A DNA stretch of 64,000 nt from Lachnospiraceae bacterium NK4A144 (GTDB lineage Bacteria; Bacillota; Clostridia; Lachnospirales; Lachnospiraceae): the NCBI GenBank assembly GCA_000424365.1, contig AUJT01000012.1:49562-113561 (forward strand), written 5' to 3'. A model generated the notes under the pieces. The model saw nothing but the letters and a program-made list of their open reading frames with translations, was not told where the DNA came from and searched no databases. The translations under genes and the position numbers were made by a program. Each line of letters starts with the position of its first letter. The stretch's first letter is position 1. Shown one piece after another: positions 9,257-17,764 of the stretch.

Positions 9257-10600
9257 ATGGTCCAGCACGTCATTGATTTTAATAAATATACAAAGGTCAA
9301 AGAACTGACCTTTTATAAAAAACTTGGAAAAGTGGTCAATGTTGTGGGTCTTACTATTGAGTCACTGGGACCGGACGCAAAGCTGGCGGATCTGTGCCAG
9401 ATAATGCCTGAGGATGAAAGTAAGAAACCGATACTCGCGGAAGTCGTAGGATTTAAGGATAGTAAGACGCTGCTCATGCCTTATGAGGATACGGAGGGAA
9501 TAGGCGCCGGATGTACAGTGGAAAATCTGGGACATCCGCTTACCGTAACAGTAGGTGATGAGCTTTTAGGAAAGACTCTTGACGGACTGGGACGCCCGAC
9601 AGATGGAACAGTCCTGCATGCGGGACTGGAATATCCTGTGGAAGCTGCACCGCCGGATCCGATGGAACGTGTGATCATAAATGAAGTGCTGCCTCTTGGA
9701 GTAAAAGCAGTTGATGGTCTGATGACAGTCGGAAAAGGTCAGCGTGTAGGTATCTTTGCCGGTTCAGGTGTTGGCAAGAGTACACTTATGGGTATGTTTG
9801 CCCGTAATACAAAGGCAGATATAAATGTTATCGCTCTTATAGGTGAGCGTGGACGAGAAGTTAGAGAGTTTGTCGAACGTGATCTCGGACCTGAAGGTAT
9901 GAAGAGATCGGTAGTGGTCGTGGCTACATCCGACAGACCTGCACTTGTACGAAATAAAGCGGCTAAGACTGCAACGGCGGTCGCAGAGTACTTTAGAGAT
10001 CAGGGCAGAGACGTGCTTCTCATGATGGATTCACTTACACGTTTTTCTATGGCTCAGCGTGAGATCGGTCTTGCGAGTGGAGAACCTCCTGTAACGAGAG
10101 GTTATCCGCCGTCGGTTTATTCGGAAATGCCGAGACTGCTTGAGAGAGCCGGGAACGGAGCCAAGGGCTCCATTACAGGACTATATACGGTCCTTGTAGA
10201 CGGTGATGATTTTAATGAACCGATAACAGATACGGCGAGATCTATCCTTGACGGACATGTTATGCTGAACCGTGCGCTTGCGCAGCAAAATCATTATCCT
10301 GCGATAGATGTGCTCCAGAGTATATCCAGATGTATGAGCCAGATAGCTGCAAAAGATCATAAGATGCTGGCAGGTAAAATGAAATCTGTGATGGCTACCT
10401 ATCATGAAGCGGAAGACCTTATAAATATCGGAGCCTATCAGAGAGGATCAAATCAAAAGATCGATTATGCAATAAAGATGATCGATAAGATAAATGATTT
10501 TCTACAGCAGGACGTAGAAACAAAGTATGGTTTTGACGAAGTCTTAAGCCTCTTAAATCAGGTGTTTGAAGAAGAGGAAGATACGGATGACGGGAGCTGA
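9257..10600 (+). CDS. fliI: Flagellum-specific ATPase FliI
   Basis: A 447-aa F1-beta-like ATPase that energises flagellar protein export and unfolds or releases substrates at the gate. Walker A is GIFAGSGVGKSTLMG, and Walker B is DVLLMMDSLTRFSMAQREIG, which includes the family signature. The ERGREVREFV and PPVTRGYPPSVYSEMPRLLE segments are also typical of FliI. The ATG at 9257 is used; an in-frame TTG one codon upstream is too close to AGGAGG at 9247-9252. It is followed immediately by fliJ. Confidence 0.97.
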   Translation: MVQHVIDFNKYTKVKELTFYKKLGKVVNVVGLTIESLGPDAKLADLCQIMPEDESKKPILAEVVGFKDSKTLLMPYEDTEGIGAGCTVENLGHPLTVTVGDELLGKTLDGLGRPTDGTVLHAGLEYPVEAAPPDPMERVIINEVLPLGVKAVDGLMTVGKGQRVGIFAGSGVGKSTLMGMFARNTKADINVIALIGERGREVREFVERDLGPEGMKRSVVVVATSDRPALVRNKAAKTATAVAEYFRDQGRDVLLMMDSLTRFSMAQREIGLASGEPPVTRGYPPSVYSEMPRLLERAGNGAKGSITGLYTVLVDGDDFNEPITDTARSILDGHVMLNRALAQQNHYPAIDVLQSISRCMSQIAAKDHKMLAGKMKSVMATYHEAEDLINIGAYQRGSNQKIDYAIKMIDKINDFLQQDVETKYGFDEVLSLLNQVFEEEEDTDDGS

Positions 10601-10605
10601 GGCAT

Positions 10606-11076
10606 ATGGCTAAATTCCGTTATAAAATGCAAAATATACTGGAATTAAAGGAAAAACTCGAAAATCAGGCAAAGATGGACTATGCGCTGCAGAGAAAAAA
10701 ACTTACAAAAGCGCAGGAAAAAGAACAGGAATTAAGAAATTTCAGAGAAGAAATGTGGGAAGAAGCTGCTTCTCTCCGTTCAGAAAAGCTGAGTGTGCGG
10801 GATATGCGTATCATAGACCGTGGAATAGAGGGCATGGGTGACCGGATAGAAGAACAGCAAAAAGTTGTACGTCTTGAAGAAGATGAGCTTGAAAACCGCA
10901 GAGCTGCGCTGGAAAAGGTGATGAAAGAGAGAAAAGCGCAGGAAAAACTCCGGGAACATGCATTTCAGGTATTTCTTCAGGAAGTCGAAGCGATGGAGAG
11001 CAAGGCTATCGACGAATTAACGAGTTTCAAATATGGATTGGAAGCGCGTAAAGGGGAAAAGACAGATAGGCAATAG
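10606..11076 (+). CDS. fliJ: Flagellar export chaperone/stalk protein FliJ
   Basis: A 156-aa, highly charged and almost entirely helical protein. It begins MAKFRYKMQNILELKEKLE, the usual FliJ start, and continues as a predicted coiled coil to the end. FliJ is the stalk-like partner of the FliI hexamer and activates the FlhA export gate. It lies 5 bases downstream of fliI, the conserved position. Sequence conservation in this family is low, so the call rests on the N-terminus, coiled-coil nature and gene order. Confidence 0.9.
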   Translation: MAKFRYKMQNILELKEKLENQAKMDYALQRKKLTKAQEKEQELRNFREEMWEEAASLRSEKLSVRDMRIIDRGIEGMGDRIEEQQKVVRLEEDELENRRAALEKVMKERKAQEKLREHAFQVFLQEVEAMESKAIDELTSFKYGLEARKGEKTDRQ

Positions 11077-11088
11077 GGGTAGAGTATA

Positions 11089-12009
11089 ATGGCAGATAAG
11101 GGTAATGCTCCTGAAAACGGAGAAGAGAACAAGAAAAAGTCAAAAAAGAAGGAAGACAAAAAATTAAAGAAAAACGGTGATCCGAATGCGCCTGAAGAGG
11201 AAGAGGATGATGACAGTGGTGCGTTATCCGTTGTACTCGTGACCATTTTCATAATCCTGATCTGGCTTGCTATCCTTGCGCTTCTGGTAAAGCTCGATGT
11301 AGGAGGTTTTGGATCCGGAGTTCTGACGCCGGTGCTTAAGGATGTGCCTGTGATAAACAGGATACTTCCGGGATACACTGGAGTCAGTGAAAACGGCATA
11401 GGCGAAGATGGTGCGGAAGCCGCAGGATATGACAATCTCGACGATGCGGTGGCACGTATCAAAGAGCTTGAGAATCAGCTGACCGATGCACAGAAAAACT
11501 CCAATATGCAGAACCAGACCATTCAGGACCTGCAGGCGGAAGTTGCGAGGCTCAAGACTTTTGAAGCAAATCAGGTTGAATTTGAAAAGATCAAGGATGA
11601 GTTTTACAACGAAGTCGTATTTAATGATAATGCTCCTTCGGTTTCCGAATACAGAAAGTACTATGAGGAGATCGATCCTACTAATGCACAGATCCTGTAT
11701 AAAGAGGCTGTGAAGAAAGAGGCGGAGGACGAGGAGATTCAGGAGTATGCAAAGGCATATTCTTCAATGAAGGCAAAGGAAGCGGCAGGTATATTTGATA
11801 CCATGACGAATAATCTGACGCTGGTTGCGAAAATCCTGAAGAATATGGGAACAGATGCCAGAGGTTCTATCCTCGGAGCCATGGATCCTGAAATAGCAGC
11901 GCAGGTTACAAAGATCATGGAACCTGAAACAACCTCAAGTTCATCGGGAGGAAGCAGCGGCGGATCGCTCGCAAACCTTTCGACTACAAGTGGTAATAGT
12001 GCGAATTAA
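11089..12009 (+). CDS. YlxF/MotE-like membrane protein with MgtE-N-type domain
   Basis: A 306-aa protein at the position of ylxF in B. subtilis (fliJ-ylxF-fliK). The N-terminal 43 residues are lysine-rich and then acidic. One transmembrane helix spans about 45-68 (LSVVLVTIFIILIWLAILAL). A coiled coil follows at about 125-165. Near 215-285 is a domain resembling the MgtE N-terminal / MotE fold, with YSSMKAKEAAGIFDTMTNNL and ILGAMDPEIAAQVTKIMEP. In some bacteria MotE-type proteins act as chaperones for MotB or the stator; the role here is unproven. The C-terminus is a serine/glycine-rich tail. A terminator follows. Confidence 0.75.
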   Translation: MADKGNAPENGEENKKKSKKKEDKKLKKNGDPNAPEEEEDDDSGALSVVLVTIFIILIWLAILALLVKLDVGGFGSGVLTPVLKDVPVINRILPGYTGVSENGIGEDGAEAAGYDNLDDAVARIKELENQLTDAQKNSNMQNQTIQDLQAEVARLKTFEANQVEFEKIKDEFYNEVVFNDNAPSVSEYRKYYEEIDPTNAQILYKEAVKKEAEDEEIQEYAKAYSSMKAKEAAGIFDTMTNNLTLVAKILKNMGTDARGSILGAMDPEIAAQVTKIMEPETTSSSSGGSSGGSLANLSTTSGNSAN

Positions 12010-12021
12010 ACAAATAATGAG

Positions 12022-12052
12022 CCGGAAGCCTTTTAAAGACTTCCGGTTTTTT
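12022..12052 (+). terminator. Intrinsic terminator inside the flagellar cluster
   Basis: CCGGAAG (12022-12028) pairs with CTTCCGG (12040-12046) and is followed by six T residues. It lies between the ylxF-like gene and fliK. It may split the cluster into two transcription units or reduce read-through to the hook genes. Confidence 0.7.
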
Positions 12053-12056
12053 AGGT

Positions 12057-12083
12057 TCAGAATCGGATTCGTTTGACCGATAA
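12057..12083 (+). promoter_or_regulatory. Weak sigma-28-like promoter candidate upstream of fliK
   Basis: CCGATAA (12077-12083) matches the sigma-28/sigma-D -10 consensus well, but the -35 region is only a TCAG 16 bases upstream. It follows the internal terminator, where a new promoter would be expected. I could not find a good sigma-A promoter in the same gap. This is a suggestion from motif and position only. Confidence 0.3.
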
Positions 12084-12161
12084 AAAAATTAGTAAAGGAA
12101 AAATGGTTCAAAATAATTTCTTTACTTGTTCCTTAAAAATTTAAGAGAAAGGAGGAAACAG

Positions 12162-13814
12162 ATGACAACAGCAAATGTCAGACTGCAGACTCTGCGCGGA
12201 GCCGCGGATGTTTCGGGGGTAATTCCCGCAACCGGAAAGGTTGAAAAAGAAGATGGAACTTCCTTTGGTGACATCCTTAAAGGAGCGGCTTCAGATCAGT
12301 CCAAAGCATCATTGCAATCATCCTTAAAGCCATCGACTGGCAGTAAGAAGCTGATGGATCAGGTGAGTAACCTGAATCGGAATGATAAAAGTAAAGCAGT
12401 GAATAATCCCCAGGCTAAGGGCGGAGCAGATTCAAAGAACGCAGAGAAGTCAGCAAATGTTACTGACAACGGTACAAAATCTGTTTCGGATGACGGAACA
12501 CCGGATAATAACATTCCGGATGATGTAAGGGATGCGATCGACAAGATCAAAGAAGAGATCACAGAAAAACTTGGTGTTTCAGAAGAAGATATCGAGAATG
12601 CGATGGAAGTTCTGGGACTCACAGTAATGGATCTCCTTAAGACTGAGAACATGACCTTACTGGTATCCGAACTATCGAATACAGATCTCGCAGCGCTGAT
12701 CACTGATGAATCACTTTACACAGTGGTAACTGAATTACAGGCATTGCAGAGAGAGACGGTGGCAGACCTTTTACAGGAACTGGATCTTACTCCGGAAGAA
12801 TTTGAAGGTATGCTTAAGGAACTCGAAGCACGTATACAAGGAAATGATAATCCCGCAGAAAAGTCTCAGATAAACGATGAGCCTGTACAGAAATTTGAAC
12901 TTCCTAAAGAGGAAGGACCACAGGTGGTAGTGATCGATAACAGGGAAAAAGAAATCCCTGAAGAAAAACAGGATGACACAGAAAAAGCAGTTGAAAAGGA
13001 CGCTAAAGAAAATCCGATACTCTCTAAAGAGGATAAAGATACGGCAGGGACCCCAGCGGAAACCGTAAAAACTTCCTCGGAGATCGTCAGACCGGACAGT
13101 CAGCCGGAGAGGATCCTTGAGAGAGAAGAGGATAAAAATGTAACGGAAAACCGCTTTGCAGTACCGGAAGAGACGAAAACAGGAGCTCGTTCGGAGAACA
13201 AAGGCTTCTCGGAGAACGGCTTCCAGCAGAATGCTTCACAGGGTGCTTCAAATCTTTTCGAACAGAATCTTAACAGCGCAGTAAATGAAACTGCTTCTGA
13301 AACCACAATATCTTATGCCGATACCTATGAACAGATTCGGGACATTATGAACCAGATCGAGAGTCAGGTGAAGATCTCGCTAAATGCAGAATCAACATCC
13401 ATGGAGATGCAGCTTAATCCTGCATCGCTCGGAAAACTGGCACTTCATATCGAATCAAAGGCAGGTGTTATAACAGCACAGCTTATGGCTCAGAATGCAG
13501 CCGTAAAGGCAGCTCTTGAAACACAGGTCGCAGAACTGAGAGAAACACTTCAGTCTCAGGGATTAAAGGTAGAGCATGTGGAAGTCACGCTGGCAAGCCA
13601 TGAATTTGAGAGAAATCTTATGGGAGACCAGCATCCGGGTCAAAATTCTGAAAGTACTAACGACGCACATAAAAGTGCGAGACTTAGAAGGATAAATCTC
13701 AGTAACGGCGGAGATGAGGCTGATGAGTTATCTTCCGTTGCAGAGGATGAGAGCGAAGCTCTTGCCCGCAGGATAATGAGACAGAACGGCAATAGAATTG
13801 ACTTCACGGCTTAG
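12162..13814 (+). CDS. fliK: Flagellar hook-length control protein FliK
   Basis: A 550-aa protein. The long, low-complexity, acidic and serine-rich N-terminal part acts as the molecular ruler in known FliK proteins. The conserved C-terminal domain (about 410-500) carries the family signature in SMEMQLNPASLGKLALHIES, then VITAQLMAQNAAVKAALETQ and LRETLQSQGLKVEHVEV. This domain interacts with FlhB and switches export from hook to filament subunits. The ATG at 12162 has a near-perfect AAAGGAGG six bases upstream; an upstream in-frame TTG lacks this. It is followed by flgD. Confidence 0.93.
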   Translation: MTTANVRLQTLRGAADVSGVIPATGKVEKEDGTSFGDILKGAASDQSKASLQSSLKPSTGSKKLMDQVSNLNRNDKSKAVNNPQAKGGADSKNAEKSANVTDNGTKSVSDDGTPDNNIPDDVRDAIDKIKEEITEKLGVSEEDIENAMEVLGLTVMDLLKTENMTLLVSELSNTDLAALITDESLYTVVTELQALQRETVADLLQELDLTPEEFEGMLKELEARIQGNDNPAEKSQINDEPVQKFELPKEEGPQVVVIDNREKEIPEEKQDDTEKAVEKDAKENPILSKEDKDTAGTPAETVKTSSEIVRPDSQPERILEREEDKNVTENRFAVPEETKTGARSENKGFSENGFQQNASQGASNLFEQNLNSAVNETASETTISYADTYEQIRDIMNQIESQVKISLNAESTSMEMQLNPASLGKLALHIESKAGVITAQLMAQNAAVKAALETQVAELRETLQSQGLKVEHVEVTLASHEFERNLMGDQHPGQNSESTNDAHKSARLRRINLSNGGDEADELSSVAEDESEALARRIMRQNGNRIDFTA

Positions 13815-13842
13815 TAAGTATTATTCGTGAAAGGATAAATAT

Positions 13843-14496
13843 ATGGCTACAAGTGCAATAGTTAGAGATGGGCAGATCATAAATGCCGGTACTGAAACCG
13901 AGAATAATAAAAAGAGTAACTCTATGGTGGAAAAGGAGCAGTTTCTTCAGCTCCTCGTTGCACAGATGAAGTATCAGGATCCGCTGGAGCCGATGGATAA
14001 TACCGAGTATGTTTCACAGCTCGCAACATTCTCACAGCTTGAGCAGATGCAGAATATAAGCCTTACCACCGAGATGCAGAGAGCAACCCTTATGGTGGGA
14101 AATCTGGTAACGGTTGATTATACAAATCCGGCTACAGGAGTGACAACTCAGATAACCGGAAAGGTTGATTACGTGACTATGCAGGGATCAAAGGTAAAGG
14201 TATCTGTAAATGATAATCTTTATGATCTGGATTCCGTGACCGAAGTATTGGATGCAACCTATGCGGATGCTGTAGAGCTGGCAAATAAATTTAAGGCAGC
14301 ATATGCTAAGCTTCCGAATGTCAATGCTATCAACGTTAATAATGCGGCTGATTACTATGACCAGATAAGCAGCATGAATGCGATATACAATGCTATGAGC
14401 ACTTATCAGAAGACATTCCTGCCTGATGATATCCAGAAAGGCATTGTTCAATATGTTGAAGCAATGAAAAAATACGGGTATAAGTTCGACAGTTGA
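13843..14496 (+). CDS. flgD: Flagellar hook-capping protein FlgD
   Basis: A 217-aa protein that caps the growing hook so that FlgE subunits can fold at the tip. The N-terminal conserved region is unmistakable: EKEQFLQLLVAQMKYQDPLE, then PMDNTEYVSQLATFSQLEQM. The C-terminal half, about residues 85-217, is shorter than in enteric FlgD and contains a repetitive asparagine- and alanine-rich stretch rather than a clear tandem Ig-like pair. It lies between fliK and a TIGR02530-type gene, the usual clostridial order. Confidence 0.95.
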   Translation: MATSAIVRDGQIINAGTETENNKKSNSMVEKEQFLQLLVAQMKYQDPLEPMDNTEYVSQLATFSQLEQMQNISLTTEMQRATLMVGNLVTVDYTNPATGVTTQITGKVDYVTMQGSKVKVSVNDNLYDLDSVTEVLDATYADAVELANKFKAAYAKLPNVNAINVNNAADYYDQISSMNAIYNAMSTYQKTFLPDDIQKGIVQYVEAMKKYGYKFDS

Positions 14497-14532
14497 CCAT
14501 ACCGGGCACGGGGAAGAAGGAGCTGAACCGAT

Positions 14533-14928
14533 ATGAAGATAAATAACGGAACATATCCTTCCATAGAGGAGTTAACTCAAAGATACCTGAACGGTAATCC
14601 CGGAGCGGGCAGAGCGACCGAGAATAAGGCGGCTGTAAGCAGATCCTTTGCTGATATCCTTACGGAAAAACAGCAGGGAGTAACTTTCACAAAGCATGCC
14701 GCAGAACGACTGTCAGACCGGAATATAGTTCTTGATGAGAGGCAGCTCGAGAGGCTTAATGACGGAGTCAAGAGAGCTAATGAGAAGGGTATAAATGATT
14801 CACTGGTCATGGTTGATAACCTGGCGTTTATCGTTAATACAGGAAGTAAAAAGGTTGTCACGGCCATGGATGCTAACGATACAAAGACTCAGGTCTTTTC
14901 AAATATTGATGGTGCTGTTATAGCATAA
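14533..14928 (+). CDS. Flagellar operon protein, TIGR02530 type
   Basis: A 131-aa protein of a small family found between flgD and flgE in Bacilli and Clostridia. The conserved block begins with SFADIL, continues through VTFTKHAAERLSDRNIVLDE and ends with LAFIVNTGSKKVVTAMD. The function is not established; the gene is restricted to flagellar operons, so a role in hook assembly is assumed. The first 35 residues are variable. It starts from an ATG at 14533 behind GGAGCTGA and is followed by flgE 25 bases later. Confidence 0.85.
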   Translation: MKINNGTYPSIEELTQRYLNGNPGAGRATENKAAVSRSFADILTEKQQGVTFTKHAAERLSDRNIVLDERQLERLNDGVKRANEKGINDSLVMVDNLAFIVNTGSKKVVTAMDANDTKTQVFSNIDGAVIA

Positions 14929-14953
14929 CAGCCACCTTAGGAGGATTTGTGTT

Positions 14954-16495
14954 ATGATGAGATCTCTCTTTTCAGGCGTTGCAGGCCTGAAGACACACCA
15001 GACAAAAATGGATGTCATCGGTAATAATATTGCTAACGTAAATACAGTTGGTTATAAGACAGCACAGGTTACATTTAAGGATCTTCTTTATCAGACAACA
15101 CAGAGTGCAACAGGTGCTAATGAGGCAACAGGGCGTGCCGGTATCAACCCGAAGCAGATAGGTCTCGGTGTTACCAACGGAACGATCTACTCGAATATCA
15201 CAGCGGGCGGTTCCACAGAAACTACAGGAAATCCTTTTGATATTATGATCAACGGAAATTCCTTCTTTGTAGTTACAGACGGAAGCAATCAGTTCTATAC
15301 GAGAGCCGGTGCTTTCACGGTCGATGCAAAGGGAACACTTGCGATGACTGCTAACGGTTATCCTGTAATGGGATACGGAACGACCACAAATACAGATGGA
15401 GATGTGGTAATCGACACCAGTAAGCTCACCACACTTCCGATAAACAGCGCTGACAATCAGACATCTCCTGCAGATGCAACCAGTAAGGCATATTTCACAG
15501 GAATCCTGGATGCGAAGTCAGATGCTCTTTCAACTGATAACGGACAGACGGTAAATGTACAGATTTTTGATAATGAAGGTTATTCCTATACTGTTCAGTA
15601 TAAGCTTCTTCCTAAAAAGGATGCTGGAAATGTACAGCAGGGACAGTATAACCTGACTATCACGGATATCCTTGATTCAAAGGGAAAGACCATTTTCCGT
15701 GATCAGGATACTGCGAATAACGAGACAGCTGCAGCGTATGCAGATGCTAAGGAAGAGTACTTTACACCGCTTCTTACAAGCACGGCAGCAACACCAGGTG
15801 GAACGCCTGTACAGGCATCGAAAGATAGTCCGCTAGTGATTACATTCAATAATTCAAACGGTACTGTTAACGGACCGTATATTGCAGGAAGCACAGATGC
15901 TACAGATGCTACAAAGGGAGCAGGTTTCACACTTAACATCAATGCTTTGGCAACAGGTACAGGAAGTAATGGTGTTAATAATATTTCTGAGGACGGCTTA
16001 AAGAATGGTTACATTGCAGCTTTCACAACAGAAATCGAAACCGATATTTCTACTGTGACAAACGTAGATAACAAGGGTACATCTACTATTAACGGTAGTA
16101 ACGGTGGCGTAAAGAGTACAGCAGGTTCCGGTTGGAGAGTGGGAACTCTTAGTGCTATCAGTATCGGTGTTGACGGAAAGATCACAGGTACTTACACAAA
16201 TGGTCAGACCGCACTTTTAGGACAGATCGCGACAGCAACCTTCTCAAATGCTTCCGGTCTCCAGAAAGAGGGCGACAACCTTTACTCCGCAACACAGAAT
16301 TCCGGTGATGCAAACATCAATACAGTTGATTCAAACGGAGGTTCCTTTACAACAGGTGCTTTGGAAATGAGTAATGTAGATCTCTCCAGTGAGTTTACAT
16401 CAATGATCACGACTCAGAGAGGCTTCCAGGCAAACAGCCGTATCATCACAGTTTCCGATACACTTCTCGAGGAACTTATCAACCTCAAGAGATGA
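14954..16495 (+). CDS. flgE: Flagellar hook protein FlgE
   Basis: A 513-aa hook subunit. The N-terminus has SLFSGVAGLKTHQTKMDVIG and NNIANVNTVGYK, and the C-terminus has LEMSNVDLSSEFTSMITTQR followed by GFQANSRIITVSD, the coiled-coil ends of rod/hook proteins. The central 300 residues are rich in Thr, Ser, Asn and Gly and form the variable surface domains. The ATG at 14954 follows AGGAGG at 14939-14944. A strong hairpin lies after the stop. No distal-rod genes (flgF/flgG) are seen next to it. Confidence 0.95.
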   Translation: MMRSLFSGVAGLKTHQTKMDVIGNNIANVNTVGYKTAQVTFKDLLYQTTQSATGANEATGRAGINPKQIGLGVTNGTIYSNITAGGSTETTGNPFDIMINGNSFFVVTDGSNQFYTRAGAFTVDAKGTLAMTANGYPVMGYGTTTNTDGDVVIDTSKLTTLPINSADNQTSPADATSKAYFTGILDAKSDALSTDNGQTVNVQIFDNEGYSYTVQYKLLPKKDAGNVQQGQYNLTITDILDSKGKTIFRDQDTANNETAAAYADAKEEYFTPLLTSTAATPGGTPVQASKDSPLVITFNNSNGTVNGPYIAGSTDATDATKGAGFTLNINALATGTGSNGVNNISEDGLKNGYIAAFTTEIETDISTVTNVDNKGTSTINGSNGGVKSTAGSGWRVGTLSAISIGVDGKITGTYTNGQTALLGQIATATFSNASGLQKEGDNLYSATQNSGDANINTVDSNGGSFTTGALEMSNVDLSSEFTSMITTQRGFQANSRIITVSDTLLEELINLKR

Positions 16496-16531
16496 TGAGC
16501 CGGGTGTGATGCAATTCTAAATAAACAATAT

Positions 16532-16560
16532 GAGGCAGAGGACTGTTGAGCCTCTGCCTC
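16532..16560 (+). other. Perfect 10-bp hairpin after flgE
   Basis: GAGGCAGAGG (16532-16541) and CCTCTGCCTC (16551-16560) form a perfect stem with a 9-base loop. There is no T-run after it, so it is not a typical intrinsic terminator. It may protect the 3' end of the hook-gene mRNA or mark a processing site. Confidence 0.5.
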
Positions 16561-16650
16561 GTCATAAGCATAAAGCATAAAAATGTACGTATATTTGTAC
16601 GTTTAACTGTATAAAATTGCAAACATCGGCTTTTTTTACGGGCAAAATCG

Positions 16651-16678
16651 TCGTCAGGATTTTTTTGTATGGTATAAT
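16651..16678 (+). promoter_or_regulatory. Putative sigma-A promoter upstream of flbD-motAB
   Basis: A perfect TATAAT at 16673-16678 is preceded, 16 bases upstream, by TCGTCA (4 of 6 matches to TTGACA). It lies in a 237-base gap between flgE and flbD that also holds the hairpin at 16532-16560, so the stator and switch genes may have their own start site. Confidence 0.5.
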
Positions 16679-16732
16679 AATCGTGATTTTCAATCGGTTT
16701 TGTTAAGAGTTGTCGAAGGGAACGACAAATTA

Positions 16733-16915
16733 ATGATCGAACTTACAAAATTTGATGAGACAAGGATTTTAGTTAATGAAGATTATATTTTGACTGTAGA
16801 AGAAACACCGGATACGGTGATCACTTTTTACAATGGTCAAAAAATACTGGTACGTGAGGGTCGCATGGAAATTCTTGATCTCATTAGATCGTTCAAAAAA
16901 AGCTGTTCAGTATGA
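16733..16915 (+). CDS. flbD: FlbD/SwrD-family flagellar protein
   Basis: A 60-aa protein with the family signature: MIELTKF at the start, then VEETPDTVITFYNGQKILVR. In B. subtilis the homologue SwrD raises flagellar motor torque, probably through the stator. That fits its place here immediately before motA. The ATG at 16733 is chosen from the family N-terminus, although the ribosome binding site (AAGGG at 16716-16720) is somewhat distant. An upstream TTG would add 11 non-conserved residues. Confidence 0.9.
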   Translation: MIELTKFDETRILVNEDYILTVEETPDTVITFYNGQKILVREGRMEILDLIRSFKKSCSV

Positions 16916-16975
16916 GGTATAAAAAAGGCTTCTGAACAGATACGGCAAGGGTAACTGAGGAGAGGGGAAAAGGGT

Positions 16976-17764
16976 ATGGACATAGCTTCCATTGTTGGTC
17001 TTGTAGTTTGCGTCGGACTGATGGTCTTTGGTATCGGTATTGGATCCCTTGGATCTTTCGTTGACGTGGCTTCTGTTATTATCACATTTGGTGGCGCTTT
17101 TATGGCGACCTTAGCCAGTAAATCAATGGACCAGTATGTCGCTGGCTTAAAATCCTTTAGCGTAATTTTTAAAACGAGCTCGGTCAAGGCTGCTGATGTC
17201 ATAAAGCAGATCATTGATCTTTCGAATGTTGCCAGAAAAGAGGGACTTCTTTCTTTGGAAGAAGCAGCGGGCAACATCGATGATGCTTTTCTTAAAAAAG
17301 GCATCATGCTTGTAGTCGATGGTACTGATCCGGAACTTGTTCGTGCGATCATGGAAACAGAAATGGATGCCATCGAGGGAAGACATAAGTCTAATTCGAA
17401 CTTTTGGGAAGATCTCGGAGCCATGGGTCCTGCATGGGGAATGATCGGTACACTGATCGGTCTGGTTAACATGCTGAAGAATCTTTCAGACTCAGCAGCG
17501 ATCGGTCCTGCTATGGCGGTTGCGCTCCTTACGACATTCTATGGCTCGGTTCTTTCAAACTGGATCTGTACTCCTGTATCAAAGAAACTGCAGTCAAAGA
17601 ATGGTGATGAAATGGCAATAAAGGGAATTCAGGTTGAAGGCCTGCTTTCCATTCAGGCGGGTGAAAATCCCCGTGTTATAGAAGAAAAGCTTAAATCCTA
17701 TCTGTCACCTAAGGATGCGGCAGGCGTTTCATCCGAAGGCGGAGATGAAGGAGGTGGCGGCTGA
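16976..17764 (+). CDS. motA: Flagellar motor stator protein MotA
   Basis: A 262-aa inner-membrane protein that, as a pentamer around MotB, conducts ions and drives rotation. Four hydrophobic segments are visible (about 2-25, 30-50, 145-170 and 178-202). The signature is ATLASKSMDQYVAGLKSF after the second helix and GAMGPAWGMIGTLIGLVNML in the third. The cytoplasmic loop carries the charged residues that contact FliG. The C-terminus is glycine-rich. The stop codon overlaps the motB start by one base, so the two are translationally coupled. Confidence 0.96.
   Translation: MDIASIVGLVVCVGLMVFGIGIGSLGSFVDVASVIITFGGAFMATLASKSMDQYVAGLKSFSVIFKTSSVKAADVIKQIIDLSNVARKEGLLSLEEAAGNIDDAFLKKGIMLVVDGTDPELVRAIMETEMDAIEGRHKSNSNFWEDLGAMGPAWGMIGTLIGLVNMLKNLSDSAAIGPAMAVALLTTFYGSVLSNWICTPVSKKLQSKNGDEMAIKGIQVEGLLSIQAGENPRVIEEKLKSYLSPKDAAGVSSEGGDEGGGG

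Noticed and set aside
12073..12101. Sigma-A promoter starting at TTGACC before fliK
   Set aside because: No -10 hexamer lies at 16-18 bases downstream.
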